Origin: Thamnidium elegans | Lineage: Eukaryota > Mucoromycota > Mucoromycetes > Mucorales > Mucoraceae | Length of the DNA: 64,000 nucleotides | Assembly (NCBI GenBank): GCA_025201345.1 | Contig: JAIXMG010000041.1 | Span: 1-64,000, forward strand | Reading direction: 5' to 3' | Shown: piece after piece, positions 47,706-58,220 of the stretch | Numbering within the stretch: the first letter of the stretch is position 1 | Layout: the number at the start of each line of letters is the position of its first letter | Notes under the pieces: generated by a model | What the model was told of the DNA's origin: nothing | Seen by the model: only the letters and a program-made list of their open reading frames with translations | Databases searched by the model: none | Made by a program: the position numbers and the translations under genes

Positions 47706-48691
47706 CTACCATTTTAAAAATGATTTCTTTACTTGTTTTTCAAAACTATTATCCATAGCACCACGATAAATATCTTTAACGATCTTTCCATTGATAATTG
47801 TTTCTTCTACAATGATATGAACGTGACAACTTTTGACTCTACCGTACCAAATACCTCTAGTACCATCATTTATGTAGCAAATAACGTTTCCTGCAAACTT
47901 GTGGCCTGGAAAAAAAAAGTATGTCAATATATATATTATAAACCAAAAATTGAAGTATACTTCTTACCTCCTACGTGACTGACCATAACCACTGCCGCAT
48001 CATGGTCACTGATATCTTTCTCACGAAGTACATGATCAAACTCCTGTGCCAAAATGGGCGCCGTAATGCCACACTTTTTATCTCTCTTCTTATGAGAACA
48101 CAACAAGATTAATTTCTTGTACGGATTTTTAAAAATTTTCATTTGTCCCAACCGACTATCATTACTTATCAAATCAATATCCATTGGCTGTGTTGGTAAA
48201 TCAGTTTGAACAAATAATTGATAAAACTCATTTGCTTTATCCACCGTAACATTAGCCACCAATATATTATCAGGTAACACCAATACATCACACCCATCTG
48301 TCAATGTAGAATGAACAGACACCAACGAAGAATTGGTAACCATATTTTTCCAAGGTTTGGATTGAGTAGAGTCGGATTCGGCCTTGGAAAGACTATACGC
48401 AAACGTGCCTTGCTCTTCTTCGATTTTTTTGACCCAATCAGAACAACCTGTAGCAATAATAATATGTCTACCATACGGTTTGACAGATCCTAAAATTGGA
48501 AAATCTGTTTCGATATTAAAATAGGGCGGATATTCTTTATGTTCAGTACAAGGATCCAAACAGCCTGTACAATCATCCACCTCTGTATCTTCGTGACGAG
48601 GTAACTCTGCTAAATATTCAGCAGGAGGAAGAAGACCGAAATTATCGTGCCCAATAATAGACTCTAATGACTTTTTCATATATGACACCAT
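47706..48691 (-). CDS. Apd1/Aim32-like [2Fe-2S] protein, copy A
   Basis: Sucrase/ferredoxin-like family member, thioredoxin-fold. Two exons (48691-47968 and 47905-47706) give 307 residues, close to yeast Apd1 and Aim32. The N-terminal CTGCLDPCTEHKEYP (41-55) is the family's Cys motif. The cluster-binding part has LLCSHKKRDKKCG with Cys198 and Cys207, then SHVGGHKFAGN with His239 and His243. In yeast Apd1 and Aim32 a [2Fe-2S] cluster is held by two Cys and two His, and all four are present here. The intron lies between the two Gly residues that separate the His ligands. The protein ends VKKSFLKW; a C-terminal Trp is shared with its neighbour. The biological role of the family is poorly defined. 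Confidence 0.87.
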
Positions 48692-49203
48692 AGTATTAGT
48701 TTTAATAGATTTAAAAATAAAAAATAAAGAATAAAAAAAAAGAAGCGAAAACCTGTTCATTTTATATTTTAGTTAACTGAGCTTAAAACAGAATATCCGA
48801 ACCAGCGCGCGCACGATGTCTTTTATCAAACAAGCTAAGACAACGTCAAAATATAAACAAGCCAATCATATTTAATGTATCAGTAGGTGGATTAAACAAA
48901 AGGCCTAATAAATCAATTGGCACCTTGTCACTAACTCTAGCACGATAGATTTTAAAAAAAAATACCAAAAAAGAACTTGAACTAACATATTGAAATAATT
49001 CATCCATTTCACAAAGACAATTGTCAATTTATCAAATATAAGGTTGAAAGGGTAACATTAACAAACATAAATATGGAGTAAGAGGAGGGGGAGGGAGTCA
49101 TTAGTTTATTGTCAATTTCTGGTAGATTTTTGTTACCGAGGGGGGAGGGGGGCTATCAAAATGTAACCTTTTCTTGAATCAAAGCAGTGGCTAAATCTTT
49201 TTT
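48692..49203. other. Spacer between tandem Apd1/Aim32-like genes
   Basis: About 510 bp with purine-rich, G-run sequence (GGAGGGGGAGGGAG near 49083-49098 and GAGGGGGGAGGGGGG near 49137-49151). It must hold the terminator of copy B and the promoter of copy A. No gene is visible. Confidence 0.5.
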
Positions 49204-49412
49204 TTACCATCTAAGCATTGATCTTCCAACTTGATTTTTAAAACTTTTATCCATTGCCCCACGATACAAATCTTTAATAATTTTGCCTTGTATAATAGTT
49301 TCTTCTATAATCGACCGACAATGACAAGTTTTGACTCTGCCATACCAAATACCTTTTTTACCTTCATCAATATAGCAAATGACATTACCTGTTCTCTGAT
49401 GCCCTAATTATC

Positions 49413-49448
<36 letters not shown>

Positions 49449-50181
49449 GTACACATAATATACATAATGTCATACTACATTTACCTCCAATATGGCTCAC
49501 CATCAATATACCGGCATCGTGCTCATCCAAATTTTTCTCTCGCAGCACTTGATCCAGCTCGTATGCCAAGATAGGTGCCGTTACACCACACCTTTTATCT
49601 ACTCTTCCATGCGAGCACAACAACATCATAGTTCTGTATGGATTTTTTTGCACCTTCATCTCCACCAATCTATCGTCTTTATTTATAAGCTCAATATCCA
49701 ACGGCTCCTTCGGTAAATCCGTACTCAAAAACAAATCATAAAAATCGTCGGCAGTGTCACATGTAACATTAGACACAATAATATTATCGGGATAGATAAT
49801 TACATCACAAGAATCAGGTACAGTAGAATAATAAGATACCAAAGAAGAATTGGAAATCATATTATTCCAGCCACTAGAACCACGTCTACGTCCAGCATGA
49901 TATAAGCTATAGGCTACTGTATTTTTTTCTTTAAGAATTCTGGGAGGCCAATTAGATAACCCTGTAGCAATAATAATATGTCTTGCATAAGCATCTACAG
50001 ACCCCAACATGGGTATTACTTGGTCAATATATAAACTGGAAGGAAATTGTTTATGGTCAGTACATGGATCAGCACAACTGGAACAATCGTCAGGTTCCGG
50101 GGCCAAGTATTCTTGTGGTGGAAGTAAAGCAGGGTCTCCAAATCCTGCAAGATGAAATAATGATTTTTTTAAAAAGGACAT
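49204..50181 (-). CDS. Apd1/Aim32-like [2Fe-2S] protein, copy B
   Basis: Tandem paralogue of copy A. Two exons (50181-49485 and 49403-49204) give 298 residues. It keeps CSSCADPCTDHKQFP near the N-terminus, LLCSHGRVDKRCG with Cys189 and Cys198, and SHIGGHQRTGN with His230 and His234. The intron is at the same point in the SHIG/G-H motif. It also shares GIWYGRVKTCH, YRGAMDKSF and a C-terminal Trp. Identity with copy A looks to be around half by eye. The intron contains an A tract of about 30 bases on the plus strand, which is T in the sense strand. An extra CxC (CHC) near the end is present only here. Confidence 0.87.
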
Positions 50182-50443
50182 ACAAATAAAATAAAAAAAA
50201 AAGGGTTTATTTTCCCTTTATATACACATGTATAAATAGCCCCGAACATCCGCGACGATTTTTTTAGGGGAAATTCGGACCCAATAAAAATAAAGGGTGT
50301 AACTGAACTTTTTGAGTAAAATCGGGCCTTATGAAAATGTTTAGACTTAACAAATATGAAAGGCATCTGTCCCAAAAAGTCACAGATTTTTTAATATGAC
50401 CTTGGCAGTTACAGAAGCGATTCTGGGTGTTGGCTGACCTAGA

Positions 50444-50674
50444 TTACTCGGTTGATGACTCCTTTATCTCAGACCAGTACTCGATAGGATTAGAAAAAAA
50501 GTGAATATAGTGATTGTAATTGCGGTCCAATTCCATTCCTTCAGTTTCCAACAAGCAGTAATCTGCTGGGCATTTCCAGAAGAAGAAACGTATTCGCGTT
50601 ATTTTGAGCATAATCTGTCGATGTTCTTTCGTTTGTAGAGCCCGTATGTTCGTTTCCGCTTCACTCTTTTTGAA
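50444..50674 (-). pseudogene. Transposase-like relic, possibly Tc1/mariner DDE type
   Basis: After an acceptor-like TATTATAG, 76 codons run open to a stop: FKKSEAETNIRALQTKEHRQ... and ...NYNHYIHFFSNPIEYWSEIK. The last segment resembles the 'YLPPYSPxLNPIEyfWSkiK' box of Tc1/mariner and IS630-type transposases, with the Pro-Tyr-Ser part deleted. Upstream on the same strand another frame (near 50826-50745) reads KKKRHTKRSNYS, like the basic start of the same family. The catalytic Asp residues are not found, so it is a collapsed relic. The match is by eye. Confidence 0.42.
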
Positions 50675-52446
50675 CTATAATAGAAATATCTCAATAGATT
50701 TCTTGCAGATTTTTGCTTTACATACCAAGTATCGATGTCAGGAGTAGTTTGAGCGCTTGGTATGTCTTTTTTTTTTTACTAAGATTGACCTCCATCTTCT
50801 GAACGTCTTGGCCAATCATACTAGTTTTCTTGCTTCATATTAGTTGCTGTCCCATTTTCTTTTGACCACTTCCGTGATCAATGTCTTTTGAATATATTTT
50901 GAAAATGGAGAAGAATAAAGAAATAGGGATAATGAACAATTGTATCACTGCATTAATAACAAATAAAATTAACATACTTAATAGAGCAATGACGTTTAGG
51001 CACATTGTAGCACTGCTCACAGGTGTATTTTAAAAACAAGGCAATGACCATATGGATTACAGAGACAATGACCATATGGATTACAGAGAAAAGGCAACTG
51101 TAACTACATTACAGAGTTTAATAACAAACGGATGATTAAAAAGAACCAATGTGTATTATACAGTTATTAATAGATATAGTCTGGTATAAACACAGTAAAA
51201 TGGGGGGGGGGTTTGTGTAAACCAAAATATTCGATACTCTTAACTGGTAGTATTGATTTTTAGTTATTAAATACCTTGGTAAGTATATTCAAACTATTTA
51301 CTTCTAGTTACATTATCTAAGCCTATATAAATTACTATTTGAAAAAAAAAATACGTTCTGTATCTTCATACGAAAGAGCTTAAACATTAGAACCACGAAT
51401 AGAATAATTTGCTCGATAAATGCATAATTTTTAAGTTTATCTAAGTGACATTATAACATAGTTTTCTGACGCATCCATAATAAACAGCGACTTTTAAGAA
51501 CTATTTCAAGTATTGTAATCCATCATTTTTTGTCCATTATCCCTTTAAAGTATATATTTAAGTCATGACAGTTTGCTTATTTTGTCCTACATGTTCGAAA
51601 CACACCACAATACCCTTATATTATTTTTACTTCGTATGAATTCAAGTACTTTGCAATACATTTATACGCGACAATGCCTCTATACATTACGACACTTCTA
51701 TAAACTACAATATATAATACAGTACCTAGTCCATCATAATATTAAAATCTCCATCAAAATATATCATTGATATCTCGACTCAAAATAGCACTGAAAACGA
51801 GGTTTTCTTTGTTACCTAATTATTTGAAAGAAATAATAAGCTGCAATGGGGGTTTTTATTAAAGCAACTAAAAAGCGATGAGGTTTTATAGGGAATATGG
51901 TTTAAAATAAGCACTTAAAGAACACTTACCAAAGCATATAATAATACTACCAATAAAAGAAAAAAGAAGACCTTTATTCGTTCAAACCCATTTATTATAT
52001 ATTGACACCTAACACCACTTTTACTTTCGACAAGAAAAGAAATGTGCTAAGATGGATAGCTTTTGTCAATTAGATTGTCAAGTTGCAACTAAATTTATAT
52101 ATTATAATAGTATAAGTTTAATGATGCGAGTATAGTATATAATTAAAAACGAATTGGGAAAAGAGAAAAGCGATAAAATAGAAAAATAACTAGGCACGCC
52201 AAAAAACAATGCCACACAAAAATTTCATGCGTCACACAAAAAAATTCACACGTCACACAAACTATGGCAACAAATCACGGGTATAAATTGACCCGGTTTT
52301 TTTTTTTTCCTTTTTTGTTCTTTTCTCTTTTTTTTTTTTTTTCTCTTTTTTTTTTTCTTCACAACTACAAAAGGTAACTGGCCAGATATTTACTAACTAT
52401 TATTACAGTTTTTGGGACTCTGATCAAGTCTTTTTTCTGTAATAGT

Positions 52447-52689
52447 AGTGCTTATGGTACCATTTGCGCCATGCAATTTTTTTTTTGTGTGTTTGCAGTT
52501 TGACTCATCCGTGGTGGTTTTTTTCCGGAGAGGCAGGTTGTGGGTTTACATCCCCATTCCGCTTTCTCTTACCGCGGGGTGGGGATGTAAATTCACAAGT
52601 TGTCTCTTTTGGAAAAAAGCCCTGCAGATGGGTCAAATCTGTAAACCCCCAAAAAAAAATTGCATGGCGCAAATGGTACCATAAGCACT
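52447..52689. mobile_element. Foldback/MITE-like element with 39-bp perfect terminal inverted repeats
   Basis: The left end AGTGCTTATGGTACCATTTG and onward is repeated in inverse orientation at the right end; 39 bp match perfectly, including a T9/A9 arm. Imperfect pairing continues inward (TTTGCAG-TTTGACTCATC against GATGGGTCAAATCTGTAAA), and the centre has a second inverted repeat (GTGGGTTTACATCCCC against GGGGATGTAAATTCAC). The whole 243 bp can fold as one long hairpin. No clear target-site duplication is seen in the flanks, and no protein is encoded. The short open frames across it are composition effects. Confidence 0.78.
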
Positions 52690-52843
52690 GGCTGGTAGAA
52701 AGTTGGAGTGATACGAGGAGAGAAGGAAAGTATCATAAAAACATTCTGCTGCAAATAAAAAAGAGTTGATTTCTAACTTTTTCTTATCTAGCAACCCAAC
52801 CCAAAGGGCCAAAAAAAAAAAAAACGAAAAAAAAGCTATAAAT

Positions 52844-52937
52844 AAAAATGAGTGTTTTTAAAAATGAGTGTCTTTAAAAATGAGTGTCTTTAAAAATGAG
52901 TGTCTTTAAAAATGAGTGTCCTTAAAATGAGTGTCCT
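52844..52937. repeat. 16-bp minisatellite, six units
   Basis: The unit AAAATGAGTGTCTTTA recurs at a 16-bp spacing about six times; the last spacing is 15 bp. It grades into shorter variants (GAATGAG, AATGTC, GGCATTATAAAAAAG) up to about 53060. There are no spacers of unique sequence, so it is not a CRISPR array. Confidence 0.85.
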
Positions 52938-53614
52938 AAAAAGAGAATGAGAAAGCGTTTTAAAAAAGAATGTCTTAAAAAAAGAGAATGCATTATAAAA
53001 AAAAAGGAGGCATTATAAAAAAGGGAAGGCATTATAAAAAAGAAAAGGCTTCTTAAAAAGGGAAAGATAATGTCTGCCCTAATTCTCATTAAATGTAAAC
53101 ATTACCTTAATGTTTTTTTTTCTTCCTTTTAATAATCTATCCGCAACATTCTTAATAAAAACTTACTGTTATTTTTACAGTAAAATATAATATGTTTGGC
53201 TTATTTGGTTTAACATTTGGCATAATGCTTGACAGTTATAATTATGCAATGCGTACATGTAAATGAGGTGCTGGATCTTCTCATTATATTATCTTTTATT
53301 TAATAAAAAACTATAAAGTGTACTTCTCTCGGGTACGGCCTTATAGTTTATATTCTTTTAATTATATTTCTGTTATTATAATCTGTAATTGACAGTTGCA
53401 TTTTCTTTGTACTACAACGACCCCTATTTTAAAACTCAAACAAATGCAAATACAATTCCTTTTATATCTTTCTTTCTTTTACTTTTACTTTTACTTTCCT
53501 TTTCTTTTCTTAATATTATCCACCACTTACAACATATATTTTTATTTTATTTATGTATTTTGTTTTTTCTTTTGACATTGAGCATGTAGCAACGAAATGT
53601 GCCATATTATCCAA

Positions 53615-54110
53615 GTCAGTTATAAAAACGTAGTAACAATAAAACACTCCAAAGGGACAAGATCAAAATATTTGAAAGAAGAGAGCAATTGCGGCGTGAT
53701 AGTTATTGCGGCGTGATAATTATTACGGTATTGCAGCTTAAAAAATCGCTCACATAAGAAATCACTGCTAATTTTACCAGCTATAACAAATAATGGTTCT
53801 TAATTTATTAAAAAACAGAAAAAGCTTTTTGGACCTAAGTTGTATAATATAAAATAGTTGTTTTAAATATATCTTTGATAAAAAAAAATTAAAAACGCAC
53901 TTTTTTGGTTTTTTTTTTCGTTTTTCATTTTTGGGGGTCAACCCCTTTTGTTTTTTGGCTAAAAATCACGGATGGTTTGCGATTTCTCTGGATTCACTTT
54001 GTGTTTTGTTATGGGTAAATCATTGACAATAAAGTGCTTTTTTATACGCTTCTAATCCATTTTAATTTATATTTCTAATGCAAAAATTGAAAGAGTGATC
54101 GCTGTTTAAA
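53615..54110 (+). repeat. Long direct repeat, copy 1
   Basis: About 496 bp, beginning GTCAGTTATAAAAACGTAGTAA and ending CGCTGTTTAAA. It is repeated in the same orientation at 54899-55338 with scattered substitutions and indels. Compared with copy 2 it has extra sequence around 53905-53965, including GGGGGTCAACCCCTTTTG. A diverged inverted copy lies between the two at about 54370-54535. Confidence 0.8.
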
Positions 54111-54369
54111 AGTTACTTTTTTTGGGCAAAAAAAACCTTACGTTTTTTTTATCACGTGCACTCACCTATTTGCTTTATTTTCGTAATTACATCGAATTCA
54201 GTTTTCTACTACTACTATTAAATATAACAAAGATTAAAGATTTTTAATAGTTCATTTTTATTCATTTATAAATAAAAGTGCTACATCCAAAACTGAGAGA
54301 TTAAACACGCTTTTAATAAAACGCCAGCTTAACGTCCGCTTAACTAAAGCGTCAAGTAAAAAAAGGCCT

Positions 54370-54535
54370 TTAAGCAGTAATTGCTCGCTCATTATTTTTA
54401 GTAATGATATGATTTTAAATGCATTAGAAGCGCCTGAAAGAGTATTATTTTTTCTATAAAGATAGATAAATTTGATCAGAGTAATCGCGAAAAAAAAATC
54501 CGAAAAACAAAAAGGGGTTGACCCCTCTCCCCTCC
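54370..54535 (-). repeat. Diverged inverted copy of the long repeat
   Basis: Read on the minus strand this segment has GGGGTCAACCCCTTTTG, then CGCGATTACTCTGATC and GCGCTTCTAATGCATTT, in the same order as the blocks GGGGTCAACCCCTTTTG, TTGCGATTTCTCTGGAT and ACGCTTCTAATCCATTT of copy 1. Similarity is clear only at these blocks. Confidence 0.55.
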
Positions 54536-54898
54536 CTATCACTCTTTAATAATTATAAAAAAAGCGTTGTCTTTTTTTTTCGCGCCAATTAACGTTAGTC
54601 TTCGCTTAAATTCCATACAAACAGTCTCGCAATGTTTTTGAGTGAAGGAATCATACTGTAAACAAAAAAAACGAAGGCAAGGTAACATAAAAGCATTGTC
54701 CTGCTAGAATAAAAGTTGGTTAAAAAAAACTCATATAATAGCACTACACTATGTTTAAATGACATTATGATTCTCTTTGTTATCAATGCAATGATACCGT
54801 CGTTTCTTGGTAGTGGCAGTCGATTATTTTTTATTGTTCTGTAAATTATTTTATTTGCCATTGGGCACATGACAACTATTTTTTTACATACTACTCGA

Positions 54899-55338
54899 GT
54901 CAGCCATAAAAACGTAGTAATAATAAGAATACTCCGAAGGGACAAGAGGGTAAAAACCGAAATAATAGCAACTGTGGTGTGATAATTACTGCTAAAAAAA
55001 GTTCACTGAGATTTCGCAGCTAAAAAATTGCTCACATAAGAAATCACTGCTAATCTTACCAGGTATAACAAATAATGGTTCTTAATTTATTAAAACGCGT
55101 TTTGGACCCAAGTTGCGTAATATAAAATAGTTATTTTAAATATATCTTTGATATAAAAAATTAAAAACGTTTTTCATTTTTGGGGCCAAAAATCACGGAT
55201 GTTTTTGCGATTTCTCTGGATCCACTTTGTCTTTTGTTGTGGGCAAATCGTTGACAATAAAGTACTTATTTATACGCTTCTAATCCATCTTAATTTATAT
55301 TTCTAATGCAAAAATTGAAAGAATTATCACTGTTTAAA
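54899..55338 (+). repeat. Long direct repeat, copy 2
   Basis: About 440 bp, from GTCAGCCATAAAAACGTAGTAA to CACTGTTTAAA. Shared blocks include TCACATAAGAAATCACTGC, TAACAAATAATGGTTCTTAA and TACGCTTCTAATCCAT. The minus strand of both copies contains a short coding-like stretch (IVNDLP, then PEKSQ), so the repeat may derive from a decayed gene rather than from LTRs. Confidence 0.8.
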
Positions 55339-55467
55339 CATAACTTTTCTCTCATCACTATATTGAGTCGATTCTGTACTTGTATGATTGACTGCACTGA
55401 ATACTTTTTCGATTTTTCTAAATAAAAACAAGTCACCAAAACAGAGAGTCGTTAAAAGAGCGTTATC

Positions 55468-55518
<51 letters not shown>

Positions 55519-55525
55519 CATTAAT

Positions 55526-56803
55526 ATGGAATCAACAAAACAATCAGACTTTGCGTCTGATCCTCGTATGAAATTAAACGAACAGACAGGCAAATGGTCT
55601 TATGTTGGTGACGATGAAGTATCTTACGAGTACGACGAAAACGTGGGCGCGTGGTTTCCAATGGTAAAAAAAAAGTACATATTTCTTTTATTGTTTATTA
55701 ACCTTTAATAAAAAATAGTACGACGAAAAACTTATGGAAGCTCAAGCTTCTGTATATGCAGTACCAGGCGTTGAAGAAAACGTAATAATAAAACCTAAAG
55801 AAAAGAAAAAGAGAGCAGCTACATATGATTTACAAGCCAATGGCGATAATACGGAAACGGAGAGTTCTAAAAAAGTAAAACGAGAGCCAGTGAAAAAAGC
55901 CATTACATCTGTGTACGTTACGGGCATTCCACCCGATGTCACTGTCGAGGAAATGAAGACAACGTTCAGTAAATGCGGTGTGATTATGGAAGACTTGGAG
56001 ACTGGAGAACCTAAAATTAAAATATACCGTGATGAAAATGGATATTCAAAGGGTGATGCATTAGTTTGTTATTTTAAAGAAGAATCTGTTCCTTTAGCTA
56101 TCGATTTATTAGACGAGGCAGAGTTAAGGCCCGGTCAAGCTTCAACAAAGATGCATGTTCAAAAGGCTGTGTTTAAGGAAAAGGAACCAGTAGAGAAAAA
56201 AAAGTCAACAACAGGTAAACTTAAAGCGAAAAAGAAGATGCAACAACTACAAAGAAAACTTGATTGGATTGATGAAGAAGGTGGAAAGAAACAAGAAAAG
56301 TTCGCCAAAATTGTCATTTTAAAAAATATGTATACACAGGAAGAATTAGATACAGATCCCACTTTATTATTAGAGTTAAAGGATGATGTTAGGGAAGAGT
56401 GTGAAAAGCTGGGTGAAGTTACAAATGTTATTCTTTATGATGTAAGTACGTTTTATATATATATATATAAAGCAATGAAAAAAAAACTAAGTAGGATATA
56501 GAAATCACCTGGTGGTGTAATCTCTGTTAGATATAAAGAAACTGAAAGTGCTGATGCTTGCGTATTGGTAAGATATGCTTTTTATTATATGTATTATTAT
56601 TATGATTTTAATATATCTGTAACTAGTTGATGAACAAGAGATTCTTTGGTGGACGTCAAATTACTGCAGAAATATTCGACGGAAAGACCAAGTATTTAAA
56701 GAGTGGCGGTATACCTTCAGAAGATGATGAAGAGGCTGAAAGGCTTCGTTTGGAGCGTTATGCAAAATGGTTAGAGGAGGGTGGAGGAGACAAAACTCCT
56801 TAA
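55526..56803 (+). CDS. CUS2: Tat-SF1/Cus2-type U2 snRNP-associated RRM protein
   Basis: Homologue of yeast Cus2 and human HTATSF1, which bind U2 snRNP through SF3b and help U2 folding in splicing. Four exons (55526-55663, 55719-56441, 56502-56567, 56627-56803) give 367 residues. An N-terminal GYF/WW-like acidic segment (GKWSYVGDDEVSYEYDE) precedes RRM1 (SVYVTGIPPDVTVEEMKTTF, then GDALVCYF). RRM2 is the UHM type, with KIVILKNMYTQEELDTDP, GEVTNVILYD, VISVRYKE and the loop NKRFFGGRQITAEIFDG, which contains the R-x-F UHM motif. The start codon lies 7 bp after a 50-base T tract. Confidence 0.92.
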
Positions 56804-57088
56804 TATACATATTTATGTTTAATAAACTCAATTATATTAAAGCAATAATATTAGTGCTTCAATATATATAATATATATACATACGTAGTTTATTTTTTTC
56901 GATCAAAGGTTTGTCATGTAGTTAAAATAACAAACAAGCTCTCCATATGCCTCAAGATAAACCATCAGTTATATAAATAGGATTTGTAAATTATGTGGTA
57001 GAATGAAAACTTTTATAATTTTTTAAAAAAAAATTAAAAAGTACGATATAAGGGAAGTAAGACATATTATGGTATAAATATAAAGTAA

Positions 57089-57637
57089 CTAAAGGCTAGT
57101 CTTTCTTTTCTTTTCTTTGGAAGTCGTTGACTTTGGTTGTATATAAAAACAGGGAGGAAAGGGGCCCCCTTCACCTAAGTCAAATGCGGCAACGATATCT
57201 GATGTTATAAGCCTTGTTGTTTCAATTATTAACCGTGATCTGTATACAACTTCCGATATTTGTAATAATTGTTTGGTGATTAGTTGTGGGTCGTCTGGAA
57301 ACTGTAAGGGATACAAATGGTTAATCCTACAAACTGAACCAGCAGGGGAGTCCATTATAGATAAAGTAAACTTAGTTTCCATCAATTGGTACCCAACAGT
57401 AACTATATCACGAACTTTATCGGGGGAGGAGTTGGACAAGTTAACAAACATATCCTTTAGTACTTTGGACATCTTGAACCCTCCATCCAATAATTGTTCT
57501 GTGTCGTTAAACTGATGGTATCTGCTACACTCAGTCAAGCCATACTCGTCAAAGTTTCTTTTAAAAATCATATCCAATTTGCGACCACCTATTGTTCGTT
57601 CTAAATTTCTACTGGCGGAGGAGACAGAGCTAGACAT
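57089..57637 (-). CDS. Orphan protein of 182 residues
   Basis: A single exon starting SSSVSSASRNLERTIGGRKL. It continues with mixed alpha/beta-like sequence (DMFVNLSNSSPDKVRDIVTV, KFTLSIMDSPAGSVCRIN) and ends in a Lys/Ser-rich tail (TTSKEKKRKTSL). There is no signal peptide, membrane segment or motif that I recognise. The coding character is good and the upstream region has a 39-base T tract (sense strand) ending 11 bp before the ATG. I cannot assign a family. Confidence 0.65.
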   Translation of the reverse strand: MSSSVSSASRNLERTIGGRKLDMIFKRNFDEYGLTECSRYHQFNDTEQLLDGGFKMSKVLKDMFVNLSNSSPDKVRDIVTVGYQLMETKFTLSIMDSPAGSVCRINHLYPLQFPDDPQLITKQLLQISEVVYRSRLIIETTRLITSDIVAAFDLGEGGPFPPCFYIQPKSTTSKEKKRKTSL

Positions 57638-57647
57638 CTCAACACTT

Positions 57648-57690
<43 letters not shown>

Positions 57691-57729
57691 CTTTACAACA
57701 TTTTTTTTTCCCTCTTAAGATCTTAAGAT

Positions 57730-57840
57730 GTATAAGCCGCTCCCGACTATCATCTCTGGTACCGCAACTTCTTTATGATCTTAAGTCATTTCTGTTACTA
57801 AAAGTATAAGCCGCTCCCGACTGTCATCTCTGGTACCGCA
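57730..57840. repeat. Direct repeat of 37 bp, two copies
   Basis: Copies at 57730-57766 and 57804-57840 differ at one position (ACTATC against ACTGTC). They are GC-richer than the surroundings and contain GGTACC. A palindromic CTTAAGATCTTAAG lies just before the first copy. Confidence 0.85.
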
Positions 57841-58220
57841 TCTTTATAACATTTATGATTCTACTTTTTTTTTGGGAATAGATGTGTTTCTACCTTCTCG
57901 TGGTTATTCCTGTTAATCAAAGCGTATCTTACTATTCTTTGAGAACTAAAAGAAACACAATTATAATGACTTAAATTTTATTATAAAATGCTTTTTATTT
58001 TTTCTTACTGTTCATCGCATTTCTTGTACTGTTTATTCATCTGTTTTTTATTTTCTTTTTTACTTATTACTGCAAGAAGCAGAATATGACTTTGAAAGCT
58101 CATTAGCTTTATATAAAAAAGCTTTTTTACATTGGTAAAAGTTTAATATTACATCCATCAGAATTGCGTACTTTGGTAGGATATGAAGAAAAAAAATACG
58201 ATTAAAGTATGTTAACGTGA

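Larger units (their letters stand above)
50182..55525. other. 5.3-kb gene-free repeat-rich region
   Basis: No intact gene. In order it holds a transposase-like relic (50444-50674), two copies of a 23-bp unit (51042-51088), short repeats of GTCACACAAAAA near 52205-52265, a 243-bp foldback element (52447-52689), a 16-bp minisatellite (52844-52937), a direct-repeat pair (53615-54110 and 54899-55338) and a 50-base T tract (55469-55518) just before the next gene. Confidence 0.65.

Noticed and set aside
52448..52769. Frames of 78 and 101 codons in the foldback element
   Set aside because: They read through the two inverted arms and the central palindrome; structure, not coding, explains them.
52844..53060. 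Possible CRISPR-like array
   Set aside because: Units are 16 bp and contiguous with no unique spacers; the genome is eukaryotic.
54258..54542. Minus-strand frame of 94 codons
   Set aside because: It coincides with the inverted repeat copy and has no recognisable protein features.
54595..54945. Minus-strand frame of 116 codons between the long repeats
   Set aside because: Hydrophobic and basic without any family motif, overlaps repeat copy 2, and has no splice or promoter support.
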